Source: Opitutaceae bacterium
GTDB lineage: Bacteria; Verrucomicrobiota; Verrucomicrobiia; Opitutales; Opitutaceae
Direction of reading: 5' to 3'
Assembly: GCA_028280945.1 (NCBI GenBank)
Contig: JANQKV010000066.1
Span: forward strand, 1 to 50,716
Length of the DNA: 50,716 nt
A model generated the notes under the pieces. The model searched no databases. It saw only the letters and a list, made by a program, of their open reading frames with translations, and was not told where the DNA came from. Every line of letters starts with the position of its first letter. The first letter of the stretch is position 1. Below are positions 7,706 through 15,734 of this stretch, piece by piece. Position numbers and translations under genes: made by a program.

Positions 7706-9898
7706 TTAAAACAGCTCGCCTTGCTGCTCATCATCGGGACTCTCCGCAACCTGCAAAAACGCGCCGTATTTGGTCACCCAGTCGTCCAGCTTCTTGAGAT
7801 AGAATTTTGGGTCGTAGGGTCTCTGCAAAGGATCAAAATCCTCCATGGCACACGCCCGCTGCCAATTGGTTGTCTGGCCCTTTTGACGGGGTAGAATGTA
7901 GTAACTTACCCGATCCCCCATGCGTGGTCGTGGTTCCATCTTAAGGGCCACCTCGGCCGCTGCCCGCCGCGGCTTGCCGCCTCCGGCCACAAATCGCTCA
8001 TACGCCTCGGGGTTCTGACTCAATGCCTCCGTCTTAGCCAATTCTGCGACGGGAATTCCGCCTGACTCGATTTGCGTTCGATACTCCGCCAACAAAGCTT
8101 CCGGTGATTCGCCGCCCGCCCCAAGCAGGTTGAAGATGAGGCTCTCGCTGAGTCGTTTCAGATAAGGCTCGATGCCGCGCGAACGAAGTGCACTACCGCG
8201 CAAAATCACCCGCTCTCCATCGTAAAGCGCGTAGTTCTTGGCTTTGTAGCAAAACATGGCGTCAAACCGCCCGTCGTATTCCAGTTCAATACCCTCGGGG
8301 AGGATCTCGGCCACCTGCTTCAACAAGTTTTCCGGATGCTCAAAATGCTCTTCGCTCGACAGGTAAATCCCGTCGGTGTCCGCCTCCAGAATGGTGACCC
8401 CGAGATCATGCAACCGTTGGATCAGGGATTGAAGCAGCTCCCGGCCTCTCCGGGTGACCTCAGCCGCCAAATCCCCATCGCCGAAACGAGCCCCGGAAAA
8501 ACCGAGATACCCGTAGAACGAGTTAATGAGAATTTTGAAACTCGATTGTCGCGCGGCCGCCTCGGCCCGTTCGTCCGCGTCGGGTGAATCACGCGCCAGT
8601 TTCTTATAGTGCAGCCGGTATTCCCGCAGTTGACGAAGCAGCGGGATAAAAACTCCCAGCACATCGTTCGCGGGATGCCGATCCATGTGCAGCAGCAGGC
8701 TCGGATACAGCGAAGCGACATCGAAGTGCAACACGTGCCGGTAGACGCCTTCTTGAAAACTGCGCGTGAATCCTCCTTCAAAGGCAGCCACATCGGGCGG
8801 CACGGGTGTGGCCTGCCTTGCATGGTAGTAGTGCTCGAGAAACAGCAGATCGATTTTACCCGTCGTTCCCCGCAGCGTCGCTTCCTGCAGGGTAATCGGA
8901 AACGTTTTGACCTGTTCGAAATAAGTCGGGAGCAGGATGTCGGCGATGCCCTTCGTTTCCCGCAAGTCGTCCCGCAGGTAAGCCAAAAATGCGTTGCGGT
9001 CGTCGCGAAAGGCCCGGGCGATTTCGTTTCCCGGCAGATATGTGCGGTCACCTCCATCCGCCGGAGTCACCCCAAAATGACGGGCCACATCCTTGAGCCC
9101 GAACGCCTCCAATTCCCGCGTGGAGACATCGTAAAGCTGGACCAGCAGAAACGTATCCACCACCGTTCGCCCCGGCAGGTCGCAACGCGGAAAATCAATC
9201 CAACGTTCGGCTACTTTGAGACGGCTGTTGCGAAACTTGGCCACCTGTCCAAACCGCCCCCAGCGGCATGGCACCTTCAGGCGCTTGGCTCGTTTTCTCA
9301 GGTAGTCCAGGTCGAACTTGAAAATGTTGTGTCCTTCAATGGTATCCGGATCGTGTGCGGCCAACACGGCATTGAGCTGACCGAGCAGCTGTTTTTCACC
9401 CTCGTCCGAATCATCCTCCAAAACCAGCGTCAGATCTGTATCTCCAAACTGAATACCGATCGCCAGCACGCGGTCCCGCGGCTGGGCCGGATCACTGAAA
9501 TCACCGGTGCTCGAAGCCGTCTCGATATCGAGCTGACAGCGCCTCAGTTCATGGAACCGGACTGCATGGAACAATCGCTCCCGATGGTGCAGCAAAAACT
9601 GGGACTCATAGGGCTTGATCACGTCGACCGGAAATTCCCCCCGCCAGGTTCGGGCCGACGCCTCCAAGGCATTGAGGTCGTCGCATTCGACCAATCGACG
9701 ATACACTGCGTCCCCCGCCAAATCGACAATCCCGGCACCATCGGGAATCGGCGGCGGGCTGGCCCCTCCCACCCACACGAACCAACTCCCATCCTGCTCG
9801 GATTCTATCCGGTTGCCGGCCGGGTCATGTCGGCTTGTCCAGACCTTGCCGGTTGGATCTACCCAGATGCCGCAGAGGTCCTGGGTTTTCGACTCCAT
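7706..9898 (-). CDS. Family B DNA polymerase (Pol II-like) with 3'-5' exonuclease
   Basis: A 730-residue family B polymerase. All key motifs are present: exonuclease I DIETAS (about residue 124), exonuclease II GHNIFKFDLDYL (about 189), exonuclease III YLRDD (about 307); polymerase motif A DVASLYPS (about 393), motif B with KILINSFYGYLG (about 455), motif C with DTDG (about 507; the canonical Ser/Glu after DTD is Gly) and a KAKNYAL segment. Proofreading and synthesis should both work. Size is near E. coli Pol II (783). I prefer the ATG at 9898; an upstream ATG at 9931 would overlap the neighbour by 23 nt. In known bacteria such enzymes act in repair or translesion synthesis; no other repair gene adjoins it. 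It converges on the ApbE fusion gene. Confidence 0.93.
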   Translation of the reverse strand: MESKTQDLCGIWVDPTGKVWTSRHDPAGNRIESEQDGSWFVWVGGASPPPIPDGAGIVDLAGDAVYRRLVECDDLNALEASARTWRGEFPVDVIKPYESQFLLHHRERLFHAVRFHELRRCQLDIETASSTGDFSDPAQPRDRVLAIGIQFGDTDLTLVLEDDSDEGEKQLLGQLNAVLAAHDPDTIEGHNIFKFDLDYLRKRAKRLKVPCRWGRFGQVAKFRNSRLKVAERWIDFPRCDLPGRTVVDTFLLVQLYDVSTRELEAFGLKDVARHFGVTPADGGDRTYLPGNEIARAFRDDRNAFLAYLRDDLRETKGIADILLPTYFEQVKTFPITLQEATLRGTTGKIDLLFLEHYYHARQATPVPPDVAAFEGGFTRSFQEGVYRHVLHFDVASLYPSLLLHMDRHPANDVLGVFIPLLRQLREYRLHYKKLARDSPDADERAEAAARQSSFKILINSFYGYLGFSGARFGDGDLAAEVTRRGRELLQSLIQRLHDLGVTILEADTDGIYLSSEEHFEHPENLLKQVAEILPEGIELEYDGRFDAMFCYKAKNYALYDGERVILRGSALRSRGIEPYLKRLSESLIFNLLGAGGESPEALLAEYRTQIESGGIPVAELAKTEALSQNPEAYERFVAGGGKPRRAAAEVALKMEPRPRMGDRVSYYILPRQKGQTTNWQRACAMEDFDPLQRPYDPKFYLKKLDDWVTKYGAFLQVAESPDDEQQGELF

Positions 9899-9908
9899 GG
9901 CAGGGCGG

Positions 9909-10244
9909 TTAGAAACGGTAGTAGACGGCAAGCAGTGCCACGAGAATCACCGCGAGGATCACGATCATGAACAAGCCGGATTTTTGCCGCTGACGATAGC
10001 CGATGCCCGCCAGGGCACTCAGAGCGAGCCAGCACACCATCTTCACTATCAGCCAACCGGGAAACCCCGTGTAGAGTTTGTGCCACAAACCAATGCCGCT
10101 CACGAGCTGCACAATGCTCGCAATACCCGTAATCATCAGGACTTTCTTTCGGGTCTCCTGTGCCGCCGCAAAGGCGTAAAATATTCCCCCGGTGAGGACG
10201 ATAAGCGACAGGACATGAAGGACGTAATAAAACTGGTGTGACAT
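9909..10244 (-). CDS. Small integral membrane protein of unknown function
   Basis: A 111-residue protein with four predicted hydrophobic segments (about residues 5-25, 36-54, 63-80, 89-108) joined by short basic loops, for example AAQETRKK and GYRQRQKSG. The size and four-helix layout resemble small membrane families such as SirB/DUF-type proteins found in many Gram-negatives, but I do not recognise a specific family. The ATG at 10244 is chosen because the first helix starts at residue 5; the in-frame upstream extension would run through the 6S RNA candidate. It ends 10 nt before the polymerase start and is probably co-transcribed with it. Confidence 0.75.
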   Translation of the reverse strand: MSHQFYYVLHVLSLIVLTGGIFYAFAAAQETRKKVLMITGIASIVQLVSGIGLWHKLYTGFPGWLIVKMVCWLALSALAGIGYRQRQKSGLFMIVILAVILVALLAVYYRF

Positions 10245-10301
10245 GGACGGAGATGGGGTCGAAGGGGATTTGATGCTAGTGCCACCCAACCGACTGGGAA
10301 C

Positions 10302-10320
10302 AAAAAAACACACCCCGCTT
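10302..10320 (-). terminator. 3' closing stem and U7 tract of the 6S RNA
   Basis: The 3' strand of the closing helix (10309-10320) is followed immediately by seven U residues. If the full RNA folds as drawn, the closing stem plus U tract would act as an intrinsic terminator and define the 3' end. Confidence 0.5.
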
Positions 10321-10487
10321 GTGCCGTGCATCAAAAGGCTCAGGACCTTTTTAGGTTTAGGTGGGCACCTCCGATGCAGGTTCCTGCCTTCCGATTTACG
10401 GCCGGGCATTCACCTACACCTCTTGGTTCCCGAAGAATCTCAAAGGCGAAGAGCAGTATTAAGACACCTCGAACACAGCAGGGTGTG
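10302..10487 (-). ncRNA. ssrS: Probable 6S RNA
   Basis: A 186-nt region with 6S architecture. The 5' end (CACACCCUGCUGUG, reading down from 10487) pairs with the 3' end (CAC-A-AGCGGGGUGUG, ending at 10309) to give a closing stem of about 14 bp, followed at once by seven U (10302-10308). Conserved-looking 6S elements sit inside it: GUGUUCG after the 5' stem and CGGCAC before the 3' stem, as in E. coli. A 6-bp hairpin AAAAGG/CCUUUU (forward 10333-10338 and 10346-10351) lies on the 3' side of the central bubble, and UAGGUG/CACCUA (forward 10411-10416 and 10358-10363) closes the apical part. 6S RNA binds the RNA polymerase housekeeping-sigma holoenzyme as a promoter mimic. The call is by structure and motif, not by a covariance model. 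Confidence 0.75.
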
Positions 10488-10495
10488 AGTCGAGC

Positions 10496-10523
10496 AAACT
10501 ACGGAACCGTTCGGCGCCGTCAA
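10496..10523 (-). promoter_or_regulatory. Candidate sigma-70 promoter of the 6S RNA
   Basis: On the minus strand TTGACG (10523-10518) and TAGTTT (10501-10496) are separated by 16 bp. The predicted RNA 5' end at about 10487 lies 8-9 nt below the -10 box, a normal distance. The -35 matches consensus 5/6, the -10 only 3/6. It starts 25 nt after the DUF2017 stop codon. Confidence 0.5.
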
Positions 10524-10548
10524 ATGCTAAGGGGATTGCGGACGCGGA

Positions 10549-11022
10549 CTATGACTGCGCCCCGTCGGTATATTCGGCCGGCTCCAAGTGCTCGATGACC
10601 AGTTCTTGGACTGTAGCCAGGAACAGGTAACACATAAAGGCTCTGCGCTGATCCTCGGGCAACTCCTCCAAAAGGATATCACTCCCCTCAAGATCTTCAT
10701 CTGATACCTTCCGCAAGTGACGCTGGCGCAAGCACAGCCTGACGGCGGCGCAAGCACGCAGGATGGCATCAGCGTTGTCTTCGTCCAGATTTACGACTCC
10801 GGTGGAAAAGAACTCGGAATCGAAGAGAGCCAACAGGTTGGCCACGTCTCCATTTTGTGCGGCGATCAACTCGTCCCGCCAATCGTTGCGTAGATCATCG
10901 TCGATCTGTTCGAGCTGCACGGGTGCGGCAAGATCGTCATGCAGTGAGTCGCCAACTGACTTCACCACATCAAGCAAAGGCGCCACCACCGCCAGACTGA
11001 GTTTAACCTCAATCCGTTTCAT
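10549..11022 (-). CDS. DUF2017 family protein (ClpS-linked)
   Basis: A 157-residue, acidic, soluble protein with no signal peptide. It begins MKRIEVKLSLAVV and contains a long helical region with a conserved-looking RNDWRDELIAAQ and a C-terminal LYFLA-like CYLFLATVQELV segment. Its position directly after clpS is the arrangement I know for DUF2017, mainly from Actinobacteria, where it is presumed to work with the Clp adaptor but has no established role. The ATG at 11022 is used; it overlaps the clpS stop by 14 nt, indicating coupled translation. The 6S RNA promoter begins just after its stop codon. Confidence 0.7.
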   Translation of the reverse strand: MKRIEVKLSLAVVAPLLDVVKSVGDSLHDDLAAPVQLEQIDDDLRNDWRDELIAAQNGDVANLLALFDSEFFSTGVVNLDEDNADAILRACAAVRLCLRQRHLRKVSDEDLEGSDILLEELPEDQRRAFMCYLFLATVQELVIEHLEPAEYTDGAQS

Positions 11023-11314
11023 TACGTTCCAGAATCGCCGTAAGGTGCCACTGTTGCAGCACAAACGCGAAGTGTTCCGCCTGCTCGCGCAGTCCGCACC
11101 AAACGATGGACCTTCCCTGCTCATGGACTTCCAGCATGTGCTTCCGGGCCGTGGACTCGTTGTAACCAAACACCTTCCGAAACACGAGCACGACATAGCT
11201 CATCAAGTTCACGGGATCATTGAGCACCACCACTTTCCACGGTCCCACCATGGCGGGGGCCTCGGCGTTTTCGATTACCGGTGCGGGAGTGGTCTGGGCT
11301 TGATCAACGGTCAT
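11009..11314 (-). CDS. clpS: ATP-dependent Clp protease adaptor ClpS
   Basis: A 101-residue protein with the ClpS fold: a flexible N-terminal tail rich in Ala, Pro and Thr (residues 1-22), the substrate-binding signature VVVLNDPVNLMSYVV (about 28-42), VFGYNESTARKHMLEVHEQGRS, and a closing AEHFAFVLQQWHLTA. ClpS binds N-end-rule substrates (N-terminal Leu, Phe, Tyr, Trp) and hands them to ClpA(P). The Asn-Asp of LND corresponds to the residues that contact the substrate alpha-amino group. Length is normal. It lies 82 nt downstream of proS on the same strand with its own promoter candidate, and overlaps the DUF2017 gene. Confidence 0.95.
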   Translation of the reverse strand: MTVDQAQTTPAPVIENAEAPAMVGPWKVVVLNDPVNLMSYVVLVFRKVFGYNESTARKHMLEVHEQGRSIVWCGLREQAEHFAFVLQQWHLTAILERNETD

Positions 11315-11344
11315 ACTTGGGCAGCGCCAACAGGCAACTTGACT

Positions 11345-11372
11345 AACTTAGCGCATCGATCCGGGTGGTCAA
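11345..11372 (-). promoter_or_regulatory. Candidate promoter for clpS
   Basis: Minus-strand TTGACC (11372-11367) and TAAGTT (11350-11345) with a 16-bp spacer, 31 nt upstream of the clpS ATG. The layout is like that of the 6S promoter candidate. The -10 is a poor match to consensus. Confidence 0.35.
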
Positions 11373-11396
11373 TCGCACGATGGACGCAGAATTGAT

Positions 11397-13163
11397 TTAC
11401 TCCACCTGATCCGCTTGTTCCACCAACTTGGCGATGTGGCCGGCTGCCCCCGCAACCGGCACCTTCTCTGCTTCCGCCTGACGGCGCCATTTGACCTCAA
11501 CAACTCCTTCTTTCAGGCCACGTCCGCCAATAGTCACTCGCAGCGGGAACCCGACCAGATCGGCATCCTTGAATTTCACACCCGGCCGCCCATCCCGGTC
11601 GTCGATCAACACATCCGCTCCCGCCAATTCCGCGGCCACGCCAATGGCCTTGGCCAGATTTGCAGCCTCCTCCATCGCAGGATCCAGCAGCGTGATCAGC
11701 ACTTGGTAAGGCGCAATTGCCCAAGGCCAGACGATTCCGTGATTGTCATGGCTTTGCTCAATCACGGCCTGCAGCGTCCGACTGATCCCAATGCCGTAGC
11801 ACCCCATGACCAAGGGGTGGGAAGCCTTTTGATCATCCATGAATGTGGCTTCGAAACACTCGGCGTATTTCGTGCCAAGTTTGAAGATATGACCGACTTC
11901 AATGCCGCGCCGGCTTTGGAGTGGTTTACCGCACTGCGGACATGGTTCTCCGGCTTGGACGGTCCGAAAATCGCCCCAGCCGGTGATGGCCAGATCTCGC
12001 GCAACGTTCACATGGCGCAGGTGGAATCCATCCTCGTTTGCGCCGGTGGTTCCATTGCCAACCAGTTTGATGGCCTGATCGGCGTAAATTCCGGCGAGCT
12101 TGCCCGGATCCTTTATCGTGCCTTTGACCGCGCCCAGACTGCCCGGCTTGGCTCCCAACACCGGTTCGATTTCCGCCGGAGTTGCGGGACGAACGACCGA
12201 GAAACCCAGTGCTCCCAGTTTGGCTTCCTCAAGATCATCGCAGCCTCGGAGCAAAACAAGAAACAGTTTCTCGTCGCCGACGTAGACCAAGGTTTTGAAC
12301 TGCCGTTCCGCCGGCACGCCGAACGGCTCACTCGCCAAACCGGCGATCGTCGTGACTCCCGGGGTGGCAAATTTTTCGACTTCCGCCTCCAAGGCGGCGT
12401 CAGCGATATCCGCAGGAACCAGAGCGCTGGTCGCCTTCTCGCGGTTGGCGGCATAACCACTCTCCTCACAATAGATGATGTCATCATCTCCGACCTCGGC
12501 CGGCACCATGAACTCGTGGGAATAACTGCCTCCCATCACGCCTGTATCGGCTTCCACCGCGATGGCCAAAACACCAACTCGTTTAAAGAATGCCTCGTAG
12601 GCCGCCTTCATTTTGCCGTAAGCCACGATCGCCCCATCGTCGTCCGCATCGAATGAATAAGCGTCCATCATGACGAATTCTCGCGCGCGCATCAGTCCAT
12701 AACGAGGCCGGATCTCGTTTCGAAACTTCGTTGCGATTTGGTAGAAATTCTTCGGCACGTCCCGGTAGCTGCTGATCTCGGATTTCACCAGTGGCGTGAC
12801 AACCTCCTCATGGGTGGGCCCGAGAACAAACTCGGGCTCTTCGCTGGGCTTCTGGCGATCCCCCGCGTGATCTGCCCGAAACATGATTTCGCGTGCTGCA
12901 GCCCATCGCGGGCCCTTTTTCCAGTTTTCGGCGGGATGGACGTGAGGCATCCACAACTCGATCGCACCGGCTCGATCCATTTCCTCCCGACAAATCTGAC
13001 TGAGTTTCCGCATCACCCGCAGTCCCGCCGGCAAGTAAGTGTAGAGTCCACCGCTGAGTTTTCGCACCAAACCTGCCCTCACAAGCAATTGGTGTGAGGC
13101 TGTTTCTGCGTCTGCCGGGCTTTCCTTAAGGGTGGGAATAAAGAACTGGGACCAATACTTCAT
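11397..13163 (-). CDS. proS: Prolyl-tRNA synthetase
   Basis: A 588-residue class II synthetase that charges tRNA-Pro. It starts MKYWSQFFIPTLKE at the ATG at 13163, typical of the family; a 14-codon in-frame extension upstream is unlikely. Motifs in order: LVRAGLVRKLSGGLYTYLP, motif 2 region with FRNEIRPRYGLMRAREFVMMDAYSF, the inserted editing domain between motifs 2 and 3 (about residues 220-390), a CPQCG pair, the motif 3 region with GCYGIGISRTLQAV, and the C-terminal anticodon-binding domain with IDDRDGRPGVKFKDADL. The editing insertion and length mark the bacterial type. It diverges from xseB across 119 nt. Confidence 0.97.
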   Translation of the reverse strand: MKYWSQFFIPTLKESPADAETASHQLLVRAGLVRKLSGGLYTYLPAGLRVMRKLSQICREEMDRAGAIELWMPHVHPAENWKKGPRWAAAREIMFRADHAGDRQKPSEEPEFVLGPTHEEVVTPLVKSEISSYRDVPKNFYQIATKFRNEIRPRYGLMRAREFVMMDAYSFDADDDGAIVAYGKMKAAYEAFFKRVGVLAIAVEADTGVMGGSYSHEFMVPAEVGDDDIIYCEESGYAANREKATSALVPADIADAALEAEVEKFATPGVTTIAGLASEPFGVPAERQFKTLVYVGDEKLFLVLLRGCDDLEEAKLGALGFSVVRPATPAEIEPVLGAKPGSLGAVKGTIKDPGKLAGIYADQAIKLVGNGTTGANEDGFHLRHVNVARDLAITGWGDFRTVQAGEPCPQCGKPLQSRRGIEVGHIFKLGTKYAECFEATFMDDQKASHPLVMGCYGIGISRTLQAVIEQSHDNHGIVWPWAIAPYQVLITLLDPAMEEAANLAKAIGVAAELAGADVLIDDRDGRPGVKFKDADLVGFPLRVTIGGRGLKEGVVEVKWRRQAEAEKVPVAGAAGHIAKLVEQADQVE

Positions 13164-13282
13164 GCTAAGACTGGTCAAAAGATCAGGCGCATCAGGTGTC
13201 AGCAATCGAATTTACGGCAAGGCGCTCAAGACTTGGCTTAAAGCGTTGAAAAGGCCCGCAGGCGGAACATGTTTCCGACCTT

Positions 13283-13534
13283 ATGACAGACGCCAAAGCC
13301 CAGGAACTCTCGTTCGAGGAGTCCCTTGAACAGCTCGAAGCCATCGTTGCGCAGATGGAAGACGGTGACGTGCCCTTGGCTGAACTGCTTGATCAATTTG
13401 AAGCCGGCACCAAACTCCTGAAGGTGTGCGAAGAACGCTTGAAACAAGCCGAGCTTCGGATCGAAAAACTTAAACAGACCAAGGACGGCAAAGACGATTT
13501 TGAGTCCTTTAGCTCTCCCGAGACCGGCGATTGA
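13283..13534 (+). CDS. xseB: Exodeoxyribonuclease VII small subunit
   Basis: An 83-residue protein with the XseB pattern: LSFEESLEQLEAIVAQMEDGDVPLAE-type core (residues about 8-35) followed by LLDQFEAGTKLLKVCEERLKQAELRIEKL, two helices of a short coiled coil. It binds the large subunit XseA to form the enzyme that degrades single-stranded DNA. xseA is not in this window. The gene ends 28 nt before dxs, an order seen in many bacteria, so the two are probably co-transcribed. Length is normal. Confidence 0.92.
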   Translation: MTDAKAQELSFEESLEQLEAIVAQMEDGDVPLAELLDQFEAGTKLLKVCEERLKQAELRIEKLKQTKDGKDDFESFSSPETGD

Positions 13535-13562
13535 TCCGCGTCCGGTCCTACTCTCCCCACCC

Positions 13563-15509
13563 ATGAATCCTACCGCCGACCCTCCGGCTCAGTTTTCGCC
13601 AAGCCCGATCCTACCCACGATTGCAGGACCGGCCGACTTAAAAGCCCTGCCTGCCACCGCTTTACCCCAGTTGGCTCAGGAAATTCGCGATCAAATCATC
13701 CAGGTGACCTCGATTCAGGGAGGTCACGTTGGACCCAACCTCGGTGTGGTTGAATTGACTCTGGCCCTGCACCGGGTCTTTGAGACCCCACGGGACCAAT
13801 TTGTTTTCGACGTGGCTCATCAAGGCTACGTGCATAAACTCCTTACCGGACGCGGCGGTGGATTTTTTGAGAATCTCCGTCACAGCGGGGGGGCAAGTGG
13901 GTTTCTTTACCGAGCCGAAAGTGAGCATGATGCCTTCGGCGCCGGACATGCCGGCACCGCTTTGAGTGCAGCTCTCGGCATGGCCACCGCCCGCGACTTG
14001 AAAGGCACCGATGAACATGTCGTGGCCGTATGCGGCGATGCTGCATTCACGTGTGGAGTCACTCTGGAAGCTCTCAACAATGTCGTGGCGTCGACCAAGC
14101 GCCTTATTGTTATTCTCAACGACAACGAGTGGTCGATTGCCAAAAATGTAGGCGCAATCGCGCACTACCTGAATCGCCTGTCCACCCATCCGACCTACAA
14201 CAAGATCCATCACGATCTTGAGCGATTCTTCACCAGCCTGCCCGGCGGCCATGAGATGCACCGTGTCTACATGAAGTGGAAGCGCGAAACGAAGGACTTC
14301 TTCATGGAGTCGTCGTTGTTCGAAAAATTTGGCCTACGCTACGTGGGGCCGGTCGACGGTCACGACCAGGAGGAATTGATCAAGAATCTCGAATTCGCCC
14401 GGGATTGTGATCAGCCGATTTTGCTCCACGTGATCACCAAGAAGGGCAAGGGACTCGAAGCTGCGATACGCTCGCCTGAAAAATTCCACGGCGCTTCACC
14501 CTACGATCCCGCGACCGGTGAAAGCACGCGCCCCAAGGGTGGCCCGCCAAACTATCAGGATGTATTCGGCAAAGCACTGACGAGATTTGCGCAGGCCGAT
14601 CCACGGGTTGTCGGCATAACCGGCGCCATGCCCTCGGGCACGGGACTTACCCATCTTGCGAAGGGATGCCCGCGGCAGTTTTTCGATGTCGGCATCGCCG
14701 AAGAACACGCCGTGCTTTTCGCCGCTGGTTTGGCGACGAAAGGCCTCCGGCCGGTATGTGCGATCTACTCGACCTTTCTTCAACGGGCCTACGATCAAAT
14801 CATTCACGATGTTGCCCTGCAGAAACTTCCAGTGACCTTTTGCATGGATCGAGCCGGACTCTCGGCCAACGACGGTCCCACCCACCACGGACTCTTTGAC
14901 ATCGCTTACCTGCGCTGCGTGCCGAACGTCACCGTGATGCAACCCAAGGACGAGGATGAACTCGTGGACATGTTGCACACCTCCTTGGAACACGATGGTC
15001 CCGCGTTCATTCGATATCCGCGTGGTGCGAGTGAGGGAGTTGAAATGAAATCCAAGCCTTCAGCCCTGCCCATTGGACAAGCCGAGGTGGTCCGGGCAGG
15101 AACCAACATCATTATTTGGGCGTTGGGGCCCATGGTCGGCTTGGCGGCCAAACTCGCCCAGGACATCGAACACGAATTGGGCATTTCTGTCGGTGTGATG
15201 AATGCACGTTTTGCCAAACCGATCGACGCCGCCCTGCTCAAACAGCACGCTGCCAAGGCCTCGCTTTTGGTCACGATGGAGGACCATGTCGTGACCGGTG
15301 GGTTCGGCAGTTCGGTTCTGGAAATCTTGGAAGGCGTTGAAGACTCCCCTCCACTCGAACGCATCGGTTGGCCCGACAGTTTTGTGGAACACGGCAGCAG
15401 CAACGATATCCTGCGCGAAGCCCACGGTCTTTCCCCCGAGCAAATCCGCTGTCGCATCCTGAAGCGTTGGCAGCACCTCGCCCCCATTCCCGTCGAAGCC
15501 GACGCCTGA
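13563..15509 (+). CDS. dxs: 1-deoxy-D-xylulose-5-phosphate synthase
   Basis: A 648-residue thiamine-diphosphate enzyme that condenses pyruvate and glyceraldehyde 3-phosphate, the first step of the MEP isoprenoid pathway. Seen: GGHVGPNLGVVELTLAL, a GHAGTALSAALG segment, the ThDP/Mg motif region GDAAFTCG...NDNEWS, YVGPVDGHD, GIAEEHAVLFAAGLA with the catalytic Glu, DRAGLSANDGPTHHG and FIRYPRG. Two usual residues differ: the common GDGALTGG is GDAAFTCG and GHSSTS is GHAGTA. The metal Asp and Asn are kept, so activity is expected. The ATG at 13563 is used rather than an in-frame start inside xseB. Isoprenoids also supply the lipid carrier needed by the glycan locus. Confidence 0.95.
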   Translation: MNPTADPPAQFSPSPILPTIAGPADLKALPATALPQLAQEIRDQIIQVTSIQGGHVGPNLGVVELTLALHRVFETPRDQFVFDVAHQGYVHKLLTGRGGGFFENLRHSGGASGFLYRAESEHDAFGAGHAGTALSAALGMATARDLKGTDEHVVAVCGDAAFTCGVTLEALNNVVASTKRLIVILNDNEWSIAKNVGAIAHYLNRLSTHPTYNKIHHDLERFFTSLPGGHEMHRVYMKWKRETKDFFMESSLFEKFGLRYVGPVDGHDQEELIKNLEFARDCDQPILLHVITKKGKGLEAAIRSPEKFHGASPYDPATGESTRPKGGPPNYQDVFGKALTRFAQADPRVVGITGAMPSGTGLTHLAKGCPRQFFDVGIAEEHAVLFAAGLATKGLRPVCAIYSTFLQRAYDQIIHDVALQKLPVTFCMDRAGLSANDGPTHHGLFDIAYLRCVPNVTVMQPKDEDELVDMLHTSLEHDGPAFIRYPRGASEGVEMKSKPSALPIGQAEVVRAGTNIIIWALGPMVGLAAKLAQDIEHELGISVGVMNARFAKPIDAALLKQHAAKASLLVTMEDHVVTGGFGSSVLEILEGVEDSPPLERIGWPDSFVEHGSSNDILREAHGLSPEQIRCRILKRWQHLAPIPVEADA

Positions 15510-15600
15510 ACAGGTCCCCCAAGGCGGGTCGGCTGACGGAAGCCTGTTACCATCGACAAGGATTCTTCTCCGCCAACATTACCGGACTTCAGCCAAAGAC

Positions 15601-15674
15601 TGGTGCGCCGAGAGGGAATCGAACCCTCCTCTCAAGCTTGGGAAGCTCGCATTCTACCGATGAACTACCGGCGC
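15601..15674 (-). tRNA. tRNA-Gly (anticodon CCC)
   Basis: A full cloverleaf folds on the minus strand: acceptor GCGCCGG/TCGGCGC, D-stem GTTC/GAAT with loop ATCGGTA, anticodon stem CGAGC/GCTTG with loop TTCCCAA (anticodon CCC), four-base variable loop, T-stem GAGGG/CCCTC with loop TTCGATT, discriminator A and encoded CCA. Total 74 nt. It reads GGG glycine codons. It lies 54 nt downstream of recR on the same strand. Confidence 0.97.
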
Positions 15675-15694
15675 ACTTCGAACTGACTGAAGTT

Positions 15695-15734
15695 CACGAA
15701 CTCAAGCGTTCGTGATCAATCCTGATTTTCAGGA
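15695..15734. repeat. Two adjacent hairpins between recR and tRNA-Gly
   Basis: CACGAAC (15695-15701) pairs with GTTCGTG (15708-15714) across a 6-nt loop, and TCCTGA (15720-15725) pairs with TCAGGA (15729-15734) across a 3-nt loop that reaches the recR stop codon. Neither is followed by a strong T run on the minus strand. They may end the recR transcript or separate it from the tRNA. Confidence 0.4.

Noticed and set aside
8609-9970. Long plus-strand open frame opposite the DNA polymerase
   Set aside because: The minus strand has every family B polymerase motif; the opposite frame is open because of GC-rich codon bias and shows no recognisable domain.
10245-10409. N-terminal extension of the small membrane protein
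   Set aside because: The extra 55 residues lack hydrophobic or conserved character and cross the 6S RNA candidate; the ATG at 10244 begins directly before the first helix.
11415-12656. 413-codon plus-strand frame opposite proS
   Set aside because: It mirrors the clear ProS coding sequence and has no domain or start context of its own.
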